64,000 nucleotides of DNA from Flavobacterium sp. NRK F7. Lineage in GTDB: Bacteria; Bacteroidota; Bacteroidia; Flavobacteriales; Flavobacteriaceae. The position numbers and the translations under genes were made by a program. Positions within the stretch are counted from its first letter, which is position 1. Each line of letters begins with the position of its first letter. The stretch is taken from positions 973,069-1,037,068 of the forward strand of contig NZ_JAMXLB010000001.1 of assembly GCF_024054195.1 (NCBI RefSeq), given 5' to 3'. Shown piece after piece: positions 42,057 through 50,624 of the stretch. A model generated the notes under the pieces. That model made no database searches, was not told the DNA's origin, and worked only from the letters and a program-made list of their open reading frames with translations.

Positions 42057-44834
42057 TTAGAATTCATATTTCAATGAAAAACCAAAATTTCTTCCTTTTT
42101 TGTATTCTGAAATAGTAACATCTTGTGTTTCTTGAACTCTTTTAATAGATGGATTGTTTATGTTTTTGAAACTTAAGCCTAATCCTAAATTTTTATTAAC
42201 TTTATATTTTAAGATTAAATCAGAAGTGATTACCGCTTTGTCTACAATGTTTCCTTTGTAGTTAGTTCCTAAAGCATAAATACGATCTGAGAAATAACCT
42301 GCGGTAAATGTTGCGGTAAATGCTCTGTCATTAGACATGTTTTTGTTGAAACTTACATCACCATTAACTAATAAATCTGATGCCCCAGTTAAAGCACTTT
42401 CATCATACGTAAAGAATGCATTGATAAATCCTTTTGTCTCTTTGAAAACTTTGTCTTTGTTTAAATCTTGGTTTGTATATAAATAAGAGATGTTTAATCC
42501 TCCACTGAAACTTTCACTTGTGTTCTCCGTGTTGTTTTCTATTTGATAAAAGAATTTTCTTATTTCTATTTCTGCTCCAAGACCTATCGCTTTATCACCT
42601 GAGTTAATCCATGAAATATCATTTGAAGCGGAAGCAACTGTTGTTTCGTTAATTGGGTTTTGTATGTATTTACCAAATCCTGTTAGAGAGAAAACTTCTC
42701 CATTTTTTGGAAAATATTCCCATTTTATATCAAAATTATAATCGGTTGAGTTGTATAAATATGGGTTACCAAAATAAGCTTGACCAACTTCTTCATATAA
42801 GAAAGGAGCTCTTTCTTTAAACTGAGGTAAAGTATATGTTTTACTAGCTGCTAACTTGATGTTTTGTTTTTCAGTTAACTCATATTTCGCTGCTAACGAT
42901 GGTAAATACTCCATGGTATCGAATAATTTTTTAGTCTTAGTTGGTATAAGAGTCGTAAAATATTCGATATCTTGAATGATATATTCTGCTCTAAAAGCTA
43001 CATTCACAAATAACTTTTGTGTAAACTGATATTCTAAAGCACCATAACCAGCAGAGATAATCTGTTGACCATTATAGTTTTGAGGTTTGTATCCATTTGG
43101 AGAATTAACATCTCCAAATAAAGTACTCAATGTAAATAAACCAGCATTGTAATTATTTTGATTGAAATACGCATCAATGTTATTTACATCAATGTTTGGT
43201 TGCGTTACTTCGTTTACAGGTTTCATGTTGTACTGAATAGCATTAAAGTCGATTGTTTTGTATCTACCGCTATAACCTGCAATAAGCTTACCTTTATAAT
43301 TGTCTTCTGAATCTTTTTTGAATTTATAAGTAGCACTAAAGTTTCCTGCTACTTCATCATCTGTCATTTCTTGATAATATCTATTGTTGTCAGCTTTGTT
43401 ATAGTTAGATGGAACTAAACCTTGTGATAAATCGTCATCATTTCTTGGTATAAATGTATTTTGCATTCTGTCAGGAATTACATTTGTCATCATATTATAT
43501 GATAATCCCCAGTTTACATCTATTCTTTCATTCAATAATTTATGTTCTCCTAATAATTGGTTTACCCAAAGACTAGTTCTGTCAAATGTTGATCTTCTTA
43601 AAAACCCTCCACCATTTGGAGCTCTGTCAAAAACATTCAAAGTTCCAGTATATTCACTATGATCTTGGCTTGAAGAGTTAATATACATTGAATTCGCTTT
43701 AAATAAGTTTTTATTATTTACTTTATATACTAAGTTTAATAAGCCATTAGTATTGGTAGAATAGCTGTAAGAATTTTGAAATAAATCAACTACTTTAGTT
43801 CCATCTTGAGTAATTGAACCTCTTCTAACACCTTCTTTATACGAATAAGCATTGTCAAAAGATCCATTTACAAAGAAACTGAATTTACTGTTTTCTCCAA
43901 TTGCATAAGAATCTCCACCTCTAACATAGTATGAAGAATTAATTGGAGTTGCAGCTTGTTTATCCCAACTTGTTGAAAAATTATAATTGGCTAAACCATT
44001 CGCAGGTTCATTAACCTTACTAAAACCAGTAAAGTTTGGTCCATCTTGTAAATAAAATTTATCTTGACTGATTGCGTTTGAGTTAACACTAAATCCTGAA
44101 CCAACTTCTAGCATTCCTGAACCAGTATAGTTTTTAGAAACGATATCCACATTTGCACCCGCAAAGTCTCCATAATTTTTGTAATTATAGGTTTTGTCAA
44201 TACCAATATACTCTACAATGTCAGTTGAAAATAAATCAAGTGAAATGTTTTTTGTAGAAGGATTGTTAGATGGTAAAGGAAGTCCGTTTAAAGTAGTCAT
44301 GTTATATCGGTCACCTAAGCCTCTTACATAAATACCACTTGAACTTTCTGATTTTGAAATACCTGTTGTTTTTGCAACAGCTGCGGCTACATCGCTAATT
44401 CCTTTTTTAGAAATTTCTTCAGCACCAATAGCTTGTTTGATTTCTACAGCTTTTTGTTGTTCTTGTAATAAAGCAGTTTCACTTTCTTTAGTAACAGTAT
44501 GTGTAATTACAACATCTGCTAACTGTACGCCACTTGCAGCTAAGGTATAGTTGATTACTTTTTTTTCACCTGCTTTTATAGTGAAAGGAATTTCTTTAGT
44601 TTCATAACCTAAATAACCAATTTCTAAAGTATAACTTCCTGGTTTTACAGATAAGCTATATTTTCCATTATCATCTGTTGATGTTCCAATGGTTGTGCCT
44701 TTGATAAGCACATTGGCAAAAGGAAGAGGTTCGTTGTTGTATTCTTTGTCAGTGATTACTCCGCTTACGGTTCCATTCTGTGAAAATGTTAACGTAGTTA
44801 ATAGCAAAAAGCCTAGTAAAAATTTTAGTTTCAT
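42057..44834 (-). CDS. TonB-dependent outer-membrane receptor with regulatory-like domain
   Basis: This 925-residue receptor has a signal peptide (MKLKFLLGFLLLTTLTFSQ), a carboxypeptidase regulatory-like domain (about 22-100: GVITDKEYNNEPLPFANVLI, GKYSLSVKPGSYTLEIGYLG), and a plug (about 130-235: KKGISDVAAAVAKTTGISKS, GIYVRGLGDRYNMTTLNGLP). A 22-strand-type barrel ends in GRNFGFSLKYEF. It imports an unknown ligand through the outer membrane using TonB energy. The next gene downstream is the beta-helix lipoprotein; the divergent neighbours are a PhoB/PhoR-like pair, so phosphate- or envelope-linked control is possible. No SusD gene is present. Confidence 0.92.
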   Translation of the reverse strand: MKLKFLLGFLLLTTLTFSQNGTVSGVITDKEYNNEPLPFANVLIKGTTIGTSTDDNGKYSLSVKPGSYTLEIGYLGYETKEIPFTIKAGEKKVINYTLAASGVQLADVVITHTVTKESETALLQEQQKAVEIKQAIGAEEISKKGISDVAAAVAKTTGISKSESSSGIYVRGLGDRYNMTTLNGLPLPSNNPSTKNISLDLFSTDIVEYIGIDKTYNYKNYGDFAGANVDIVSKNYTGSGMLEVGSGFSVNSNAISQDKFYLQDGPNFTGFSKVNEPANGLANYNFSTSWDKQAATPINSSYYVRGGDSYAIGENSKFSFFVNGSFDNAYSYKEGVRRGSITQDGTKVVDLFQNSYSYSTNTNGLLNLVYKVNNKNLFKANSMYINSSSQDHSEYTGTLNVFDRAPNGGGFLRRSTFDRTSLWVNQLLGEHKLLNERIDVNWGLSYNMMTNVIPDRMQNTFIPRNDDDLSQGLVPSNYNKADNNRYYQEMTDDEVAGNFSATYKFKKDSEDNYKGKLIAGYSGRYKTIDFNAIQYNMKPVNEVTQPNIDVNNIDAYFNQNNYNAGLFTLSTLFGDVNSPNGYKPQNYNGQQIISAGYGALEYQFTQKLFVNVAFRAEYIIQDIEYFTTLIPTKTKKLFDTMEYLPSLAAKYELTEKQNIKLAASKTYTLPQFKERAPFLYEEVGQAYFGNPYLYNSTDYNFDIKWEYFPKNGEVFSLTGFGKYIQNPINETTVASASNDISWINSGDKAIGLGAEIEIRKFFYQIENNTENTSESFSGGLNISYLYTNQDLNKDKVFKETKGFINAFFTYDESALTGASDLLVNGDVSFNKNMSNDRAFTATFTAGYFSDRIYALGTNYKGNIVDKAVITSDLILKYKVNKNLGLGLSFKNINNPSIKRVQETQDVTISEYKKGRNFGFSLKYEF

Positions 44835-45010
44835 CGTGTTGTTGAATTTTGGTGCAAAGGAACTCCAAGTAAGTTACTAGACTGTTACTGGGTAATTATA
44901 AAAATGTTTCTACAAGGTTAAGGAAATGTAAAGTCATTAAATTATTGTTAAGAGCTTGAATCTTTTTATATTATCTTTACCTTTACGACTACGAAACAAG
45001 CAAATTTTTT

Positions 45011-45694
45011 ATGAAAAAAAAGGAAATTAAGATATTATTAGTTGATGATGAACCAGATATCTTAGAGATAGTGGGTTACAACTTGTCCCAAGAAGGCTAT
45101 CAAATTGTTACAGCTACCAATGGAAAAGAAGCTATAACCAAGGCAAAAAAAGAATTACCTCATTTGATTATAATGGATGTCATGATGCCTGAAATGGATG
45201 GAATTGAAGCTTGTGAGAACATTCGAAAATTTCCAGAATTAGAGCATACCATCATCACTTTTTTAACGGCTCGTTCAGAAGATTATTCGCAAGTGGCAGG
45301 TTTTGATGCAGGTGCGGATGATTATATTGCGAAACCTATTAAGCCAAAGATTTTAGTAAGCAAAGTAAAAGCACTTTTAAGAAGATTGAAAGACGATTCT
45401 AATGCTACAGATACCTTACGTTTAGGGAATATTGAGATTAATCGGGAAGAATATAAAATTATTCGTCAGGATGAAGAGATTGTTTTACCAAGAAAAGAAT
45501 TTGAACTTTTTTATTTATTAGCTACAAAACCTGGAAAAGTCTTTACAAGAGAAGAGATTTTGGATAAAGTTTGGGGCAATGAAGTAGTAGTAGGCGGTAG
45601 GACTATAGATGTACATATTCGTAAATTAAGAGAAAAAATCGGTGATGATTTTTTTAAAACAATTAAAGGTGTGGGGTATAAGGTAGAATTTTAA
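45011..45694 (+). CDS. OmpR/PhoB-type response regulator
   Basis: This 227-residue regulator has a receiver domain (EIKILLVDDEPDILEIVG, acceptor Asp56 in HLIIMDVMMPEMDGIE, DYIAKPIKPKILV) and a winged-helix DNA-binding domain (about 130-227: ILPRKEFELFYLLATKPG-type, VWGNEVVVGGRTIDVHIRKL, KTIKGVGYKVEF). It is coupled to the kinase gene by a one-base overlap (TAATG). Sequence style is that of Bacteroidota PhoB/PhoP-like regulators, but the signal is not shown. It is divergent from the TonB receptor gene across 176 nt. Confidence 0.94.
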   Translation: MKKKEIKILLVDDEPDILEIVGYNLSQEGYQIVTATNGKEAITKAKKELPHLIIMDVMMPEMDGIEACENIRKFPELEHTIITFLTARSEDYSQVAGFDAGADDYIAKPIKPKILVSKVKALLRRLKDDSNATDTLRLGNIEINREEYKIIRQDEEIVLPRKEFELFYLLATKPGKVFTREEILDKVWGNEVVVGGRTIDVHIRKLREKIGDDFFKTIKGVGYKVEF

Positions 45695-46734
45695 TGGTTA
45701 TTAATTTTAAAAAATCATATAAATTTGCGATTAAGTCTTCGACTTATATCACACTCTTCTCATCGGGAGTTTTATTCCTTTTTAATCATTTTTTATTAAA
45801 AAGCAATCCTTTATTTGTACTTTTTTTTGCTATCATTCTTTTCTTCTTCTCCTTTTTTGTTTTGCAATATCGCGTGGAACGTTTTATCTACAGAAGAGTA
45901 AAAAAAATATACGATGATGTGTCGCTTCTTGAAAATGCTTCGTTTAGAAATCAGCCTGTAACTACAGATATGGCAACGCTAACTAGGGAAGTTCAGAAAT
46001 TTGCTAGAGATAAAAAATTAGAGATTGAAACCTTAAAAATTAGAGAAGAATACCGAAGAGAGTTTTTAGGAAATGTGTCTCATGAATTGAAAACACCTCT
46101 TTTTACCGTTCAAGGCTATTTACTTACGTTGCTAGATGGCGCAATGGACGATAAAAATATTCGTAAAAAATATTTGCAAAGAGCCGAAAAAGGTGTAGAA
46201 CGGTTAATTTATATTGTGAAAGATTTGGATATGATTACCAAATTAGAAACAGGAGATTTAAATTTAGAACTTACAGAATTCAATATAGTAGAAGTAATTC
46301 AAAATGTATTTGAATTATTAGAAATGCGAGCTTCTAAAAAGAATATATCGCTAACTTTTGATGCTCTTTACAAACCTGTTAAAGTAATTGCAGATCAAGA
46401 AAAAATACAACAAGTGGTTACTAATCTCGTAATGAACTCTATTAAGTATGGAAAACAAGGAGGAACTACTGAAGTGAGTATTGAAGATTTAGTAAATAAC
46501 AAAGTAATTGTGCGAATTACAGATAATGGCGAAGGTATTGAAAAACAACATATTCCAAGGCTGTTTGAAAGGTTTTATAGAGTTGATAAAAGTGGTGCTA
46601 GAAGTGAAGGTGGTTCAGGTTTAGGTTTAGCAATTGTAAAACATATTATCGAAGGGCATAAAGAAAAAATTTATGTTGAAAGTCAGTATGGGATTGGTTC
46701 CGAATTTTCATTTACTCTAGAAAAGACGAAATAG
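45694..46734 (+). CDS. PhoR-like sensor histidine kinase
   Basis: This 346-residue kinase has two adjoining membrane segments near the N-terminus (about 15-35 and 40-60) with almost no periplasmic loop. A short linker without clear HAMP or PAS follows. The core has HisKA with His130 (FLGNVSHELKTPLFTVQGYL), N-box VVTNLVMNSIKYGKQG, and G-boxes ITDNGEGIEKQHIPRLFERF and GGSGLGLAIVKHIIEGH. The lack of a sensor domain suggests sensing through the membrane or a partner protein, as PhoR does with Pst/PhoU. Its 3' end overlaps the convergent glycosyltransferase by 18 nt. Confidence 0.93.
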   Translation: MVINFKKSYKFAIKSSTYITLFSSGVLFLFNHFLLKSNPLFVLFFAIILFFFSFFVLQYRVERFIYRRVKKIYDDVSLLENASFRNQPVTTDMATLTREVQKFARDKKLEIETLKIREEYRREFLGNVSHELKTPLFTVQGYLLTLLDGAMDDKNIRKKYLQRAEKGVERLIYIVKDLDMITKLETGDLNLELTEFNIVEVIQNVFELLEMRASKKNISLTFDALYKPVKVIADQEKIQQVVTNLVMNSIKYGKQGGTTEVSIEDLVNNKVIVRITDNGEGIEKQHIPRLFERFYRVDKSGARSEGGSGLGLAIVKHIIEGHKEKIYVESQYGIGSEFSFTLEKTK

Positions 46735-47763
46735 TTTCTTCCAGCTAACGTCTGTGGTATAGTTGCTAAACCCCCTATACAAATCAATTTTGTTTAGCTT
46801 AGAAAGATCAAAACTTTCTTGCTTACAACTAGGCGCAATTCCTTCTTTTTTAAATTTTTTAGCTAAATATTCTTGTTCATATTGTCCTGGAGTGGGTATA
46901 AAAAAAGCTTTTTTTTCTAATTGCGCTAAATCCATTACGGTAGTATATCCAGATCGCGTTAAAATTTTATCACTTTCATTAAAAGCAGTTTCAATTTGTT
47001 CGCTTGTCATAAAATTATAGTACGTAATATTTTTTACTTCTTCTATTTTTTGTTCAGCTTCAACAATACCTTTAATAAAAAGAATTTTGTCTTTAGACTT
47101 TTTTAATTCTAGGATTAACTTTTCTTCCAGTAACGTTCTTTGAGGCTCTGGCCCAGAAAGGATAATCATCAAATCGTATTTGTTTGGCGAATTTTTTTTA
47201 TACAATCGACTTAGAGGTCCAATGTATTTGATGTTTTTAAAAGGTTCTTCTAAATGGCCTAAATCTCCAGATAAATTAGGTCCTTTTTCTTTATCAGGAA
47301 CCCAACATTCATTAAATTTTTTTATAAAATAATGATGCAATTTAGTGGTTAACCAAGTAGTGTTTCCTGTTAAAACATTCAGTTGGTGTGTAATGAAAAC
47401 AGAAGGTATTTTCGTAGCATAAACACCTAAACGATTATCAGAGATAATGCCTTCAATATCGTATTTTTCAATTAGTTTTTGAGTTATTTTTCTTTCGTCC
47501 CTAATCGCTTTAAAAATATGAGGGAGTTGGGAAATTAATTTTAATTTAAAATTCTTTCCTTTTTCAGCATAGGTAATATTGTAAGAAGGAAGTGTAATGC
47601 TGTTCAAATGTGGAAACTCTTTTTTTAATAATTCAAGAGAAACACCATCTGAAGCAATAATGGGCTCAAAATTATTCTTTTCTAAGGCTCTGATAATAGG
47701 GATGCATCTCGTTGCATGGCCGAGACCCCAATTGAGCGGAGCGATAAGAATTCTTTTAGGCAT
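46717..47763 (-). CDS. Glycosyltransferase, MurG-like (family 28 type)
   Basis: This 348-residue protein has the GT-B pattern: KRILIAPLNWGLGHATRCIP (glycine-rich donor loop, residues 3-22), IISDNRLGVYATKIPSVFIT, and the C-terminal nucleotide-sugar site YNFMTSEQIETAFNESDKIL, TRSGYTTVMDLAQLEKKAFF and PTPGQYEQEYLAKKF. Such proteins are common in Bacteroidota and resemble UDP-GlcNAc or UDP-galactose transferases; acceptor and donor are not known. It lies 12 nt after an LpxH-like gene on the same strand, hinting at an envelope lipid role. Confidence 0.85.
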   Translation of the reverse strand: MPKRILIAPLNWGLGHATRCIPIIRALEKNNFEPIIASDGVSLELLKKEFPHLNSITLPSYNITYAEKGKNFKLKLISQLPHIFKAIRDERKITQKLIEKYDIEGIISDNRLGVYATKIPSVFITHQLNVLTGNTTWLTTKLHHYFIKKFNECWVPDKEKGPNLSGDLGHLEEPFKNIKYIGPLSRLYKKNSPNKYDLMIILSGPEPQRTLLEEKLILELKKSKDKILFIKGIVEAEQKIEEVKNITYYNFMTSEQIETAFNESDKILTRSGYTTVMDLAQLEKKAFFIPTPGQYEQEYLAKKFKKEGIAPSCKQESFDLSKLNKIDLYRGFSNYTTDVSWKKLFRLF

Positions 47764-47775
47764 TTATTTGTTGTA

Positions 47776-48597
47776 TTATTTTTTTAAAACCGAAATAAAT
47801 TGTTCGGCCAATTGATTTTCATAATCAAAATAAACATCATCTGTGAGATATTCATATTGAGGTTTGTATTTATACAGTTTCCACTTTTTCTTATTGTATT
47901 CTAAAGCAGTCAGGTTTTCTATCCAATCTCCTGAATTAAGATAGGTAGTGGAACCTTTTGCATTCGCAATTGTTTCAATCTTTGGTTCATGAATGTGACC
48001 GCAAATTACATATTTATATTGATTTTCAATCGCTAATTCGGTACAGACGTTTTCAAAATTAGTAATAAACTTTACAGCCGATTTTACATTGTTCTTGATT
48101 TTTTTAGAAAGGGAATAAGGCTCACGATTTAATTTTACTAAGATCCAATTTAAAAAACGATTAATTAAAATCAATAAATCGTATCCCCAACCACCTAATT
48201 TAGCTAGCCATTTGGCATGCGTAATGGAAGAGTCGAAAACATCACCATGAAATATCCATGCTTTTTCTCCATCCAATTCAAGAACTAGTTTATTTAATAA
48301 GTGAAGATTTCCTAGATGTAAATCTGTGAATTTTCTTAAAAACTCATCATGATTTCCAGTTAAATAATACACTTTTGTACCATTGGAACTTAATGAAATG
48401 ATTTTTTTGATGACTTTAAGATGACTTGCTGGAAAATACGATTTTCTAAATTGCCAAATATCAATAATATCTCCATTTAAAATTAACGTCTTAGGTTTAA
48501 TGGAGCCTAAATATTCCAATAGTTCTTTTGCATGACAGCCATACGTGCCAAGATGAACATCAGAAATGACAACAAGTTCTACTTTTCGTTTCTTCAT
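47776..48597 (-). CDS. Metallophosphoesterase, LpxH-like
   Basis: This 273-residue calcineurin-like phosphoesterase has the full metal-binding set: VISDVHLGTYGCHAKELLEY (Asp-x-His), LNGDIIDIWQFRK (Gly-Asp), YLTGNHDEFLRKFTD (Gly-Asn-His-Asp), a mid-chain His (WIFHGDVFDSSITHAKW) and VICGHIHEPKIETI (Gly-His-x-His). It resembles UDP-2,3-diacylglucosamine pyrophosphatases of lipid A synthesis, and the shape of the family in Bacteroidota is often split between true LpxH and paralogues. It is upstream of, and probably co-transcribed with, the MurG-like gene. Confidence 0.85.
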   Translation of the reverse strand: MKKRKVELVVISDVHLGTYGCHAKELLEYLGSIKPKTLILNGDIIDIWQFRKSYFPASHLKVIKKIISLSSNGTKVYYLTGNHDEFLRKFTDLHLGNLHLLNKLVLELDGEKAWIFHGDVFDSSITHAKWLAKLGGWGYDLLILINRFLNWILVKLNREPYSLSKKIKNNVKSAVKFITNFENVCTELAIENQYKYVICGHIHEPKIETIANAKGSTTYLNSGDWIENLTALEYNKKKWKLYKYKPQYEYLTDDVYFDYENQLAEQFISVLKK

Positions 48598-48733
48598 TTT
48601 TTCACAATAAATAGTGTCTATATTGTTGAATAAAAGTGGATTGCTTTTTGTTTCAATACAGATTATATCCTACAAAAAAAGAAATTTTAACTTTAATTAA
48701 AGTTAATCAATCATTATCAAAACTTTATTTCAT

Positions 48734-48741
48734 TAATTTTG
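48734..48741 (+). promoter_or_regulatory. -7 promoter box of trmB
   Basis: TAATTTTG matches TAnnTTTG perfectly, 20 nt before the GTG at 48762. It lies downstream of a longer-frame ATG (48636) and so excludes that start. Confidence 0.65.
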
Positions 48742-48761
48742 CCAATAAATTAAATTATAAA

Positions 48762-49439
48762 GTGGGAAGTAAAAATAAACTGAAGCGATTTAAAGAGAAT
48801 GAAACTTTTGCAAATGTTTTTCAGCCAACAAGGGAGGAAGTTGTTTCTAATAACTTTGCTTTAAAAGGAAAATGGAATACTGATTTTTTTAAAAATACAA
48901 ATCCGATAGTTTTAGAATTAGGTTGTGGAAAAGGAGAATATTCTATAGGTTTGGCAGAACAATATCCGAATAAAAATTTTATTGGAATTGATATTAAGGG
49001 TGCACGTTTTTGGAGAGGTGCAAAGACTGCAGTAGAATCAGGAATGAATAATGTTTGTTTTTTAAGAACCCAAATTGAGTTAATTGAACATTGTTTTAAT
49101 GAAAATGAAGTGGATGAAATTTGGATTACTTTTCCAGATCCGCAAATCAAATATAAACGTACCAAGCACAGAATGACCAATTCTGAGTTTTTAAAACGAT
49201 ATAAAAAAATTTTAAAACCGAATGGCATTATGCATCTTAAAACGGATAGTGAGTTTATGCATGGATATACTTTAGGATTGCTGCATGGAGAAGGTCATGA
49301 AGTGTTGTATGCCAATCATAATGTATACAAGAATGAAGGAGCTCCTCATGAAGTTACGAAAATTCAAACGTTCTACGAGAGTCAGTATTTAGAACAAAAC
49401 AAACCCATTACCTATATTCAATTTAAGATTAAACCATAA
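48762..49439 (+). CDS. trmB: tRNA (guanine(46)-N7)-methyltransferase
   Basis: This 225-residue methyltransferase acts on G46 of tRNAs with S-adenosylmethionine. Motifs are LELGCGKGEYSIGLAEQYP, FIGIDIKGARFWRGAKTAVE, and EIWITFPDPQIKYKRTKHRM, followed by FLKRYKKILKPNGIMHLKTD. The frame is open to an ATG at 48636, but those 42 residues do not resemble TrmB, and the promoter box lies inside them. A GTG start gives the expected (M)GSKNKLKRFKENETF N-terminus. It is followed with no gap by the LysE gene. Confidence 0.93.
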   Translation: MGSKNKLKRFKENETFANVFQPTREEVVSNNFALKGKWNTDFFKNTNPIVLELGCGKGEYSIGLAEQYPNKNFIGIDIKGARFWRGAKTAVESGMNNVCFLRTQIELIEHCFNENEVDEIWITFPDPQIKYKRTKHRMTNSEFLKRYKKILKPNGIMHLKTDSEFMHGYTLGLLHGEGHEVLYANHNVYKNEGAPHEVTKIQTFYESQYLEQNKPITYIQFKIKP

Positions 49440-50069
49440 ATGGAATATTTAATCTCTTTATTATTAGGCTTTTTTATTGCTTTCATTGGAATTATTCCAC
49501 CTGGAATGTTGAACATGATGGTTGCAAAGCTTAGTGTAAATGAAACCAAAAAAGCAGGGCTCTTATTTGGATATGGTGCTGCATTTATTGTAATGATACA
49601 ATGTTTTGTGGGCTTGTATTTTGCAAAATTTTTAGAAAGCCACCCCGTAGTAAGTGAGAATCTTAAAAAGTTTGCGGTATTTATTTTTATTATTTTAACC
49701 GTTGTTTTTATTTATAATGGCTTAAAAAAACCAAAACCGCCTAAAGAAGAAGTAACCATAAAGAGTAAAAAAAATAGGTTTTTATATGGTGTAGTACTGT
49801 CTTCTTTTAACATGTTTGCCATTCCGTATTATGTTTTTGCTAGTTTAACCTTGTCTTCTAAAAATATTTTTGATTTTTCTCCTCTTGCGAATTTCTGTTT
49901 TGTGATTGGTGCTGGATTAGGAACGTTATTGGTTTTTTATATTTATGCAGCTGTTTTTAGAAAAATAGAAGATAAAGTTGGGTTTTTAATAAAAAACATT
50001 AATTTTATAATTGCTGCCATAACAGGCATCGTAGCAATTTCTTCTTTATATAAATTAGTTGCTTCTTAA
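49440..50069 (+). CDS. LysE-family transporter
   Basis: This 209-residue inner-membrane protein has six hydrophobic segments and the N-terminal LysE-type motif FIAFIGIIPPGMLNMMVAKL (about 13-32) with the conserved proline-glycine pair. KKAGLLFGYGAAFIVM follows. LysE/RhtB proteins export amino acids or related metabolites; the substrate here is unknown. It starts on the base after the trmB stop and is followed 2 nt later by the alkyltransferase-like gene, so the three form one operon. Confidence 0.88.
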   Translation: MEYLISLLLGFFIAFIGIIPPGMLNMMVAKLSVNETKKAGLLFGYGAAFIVMIQCFVGLYFAKFLESHPVVSENLKKFAVFIFIILTVVFIYNGLKKPKPPKEEVTIKSKKNRFLYGVVLSSFNMFAIPYYVFASLTLSSKNIFDFSPLANFCFVIGAGLGTLLVFYIYAAVFRKIEDKVGFLIKNINFIIAAITGIVAISSLYKLVAS

Positions 50070-50071
50070 AA

Positions 50072-50407
50072 TTGAGTAAAAAAGAAACCCATACCGATAA
50101 TTTTTTTGAACGCGTATATGAAATTGTGCGTTTAATTCCTGAAGGGAAAGTTACTTCCTATGGTGCCATTGCAAAAGCACTTGGAGCCACTCGATCAGCA
50201 AGAATGGTGGGTTGGGCAATGAATGCAAGTCACAATATGGAAGATGTTCCTGCTCATAGAGTGGTCAATAGAAAAGGATTACTTTCTGGAAAACATCATT
50301 TTGAAGGAACCAATTTAATGCAACAGCTTTTAGAAAATGAAGGGATAAAGGTCAAAGACAATCAAATAGTTGATTTTGAGAAGCATTTTTGGGAACCTGA
50401 TTTTTGA
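50072..50407 (+). CDS. Alkyltransferase-like protein (MGMT family, no active-site Cys)
   Basis: This 111-residue protein is the DNA-binding domain of the O6-alkylguanine transferase family: YEIVRLIPEGKVTSYGAIAK (16-35), GATRSARMVGWAMNASH, and VPAHRVVNRKGLLSGKHHFE. The alkyl-acceptor motif PCHR reads PAHR (Ala61), so it cannot remove alkyl groups itself. Alkyltransferase-like proteins bind O6-alkylguanine and hand it to nucleotide excision repair. Translation starts at TTG 50072 (no nearby ATG), 2 nt after the LysE stop. Confidence 0.92.
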   Translation: MSKKETHTDNFFERVYEIVRLIPEGKVTSYGAIAKALGATRSARMVGWAMNASHNMEDVPAHRVVNRKGLLSGKHHFEGTNLMQQLLENEGIKVKDNQIVDFEKHFWEPDF

Positions 50408-50499
50408 TTTTTTTATGTTAAAATGATTCTATAATTTTTTTTGATTCAATTATAAGAAAACTTTAATCTGTAATATTTTTACACTTTTAAACTTCTGAC

Positions 50500-50507
50500 T
50501 ATCTTTG
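50500..50507 (+). promoter_or_regulatory. -7 promoter box of mrp
   Basis: TATCTTTG matches TAnnTTTG perfectly and predicts an unusually long leader of about 108 nt before the mrp ATG. Confidence 0.55.
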
Positions 50508-50552
50508 CAATTCAAATTCAGTCTTAATAAGAATTTGATTTTTATAATTATA

Positions 50553-50624
50553 ATGAAGTGTTGTTTCAAAGTAGCCTTATTAGTAATGCTTTGGAATACC
50601 AAAAATAAACTCTTAATGAGATGA
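50553..50624 (+). CDS. Possible 23-residue leader peptide upstream of mrp
   Basis: A short frame in the mrp leader encodes MKCCFKVALLVMLWNTKNKL and three more residues. Its TGA (50622-50624) overlaps the mrp ATG as ATGA, an arrangement typical of translational coupling. It has two adjacent cysteines. Such a short frame can arise by chance, and nothing else supports its translation. Confidence 0.3.
   Translation: MKCCFKVALLVMLWNTKNKLLMR

Noticed and set aside
48636..48761. 42-residue N-terminal extension of TrmB
   Set aside because: The promoter -7 box lies within it, and the extension does not resemble TrmB; the GTG at 48762 fits the family.
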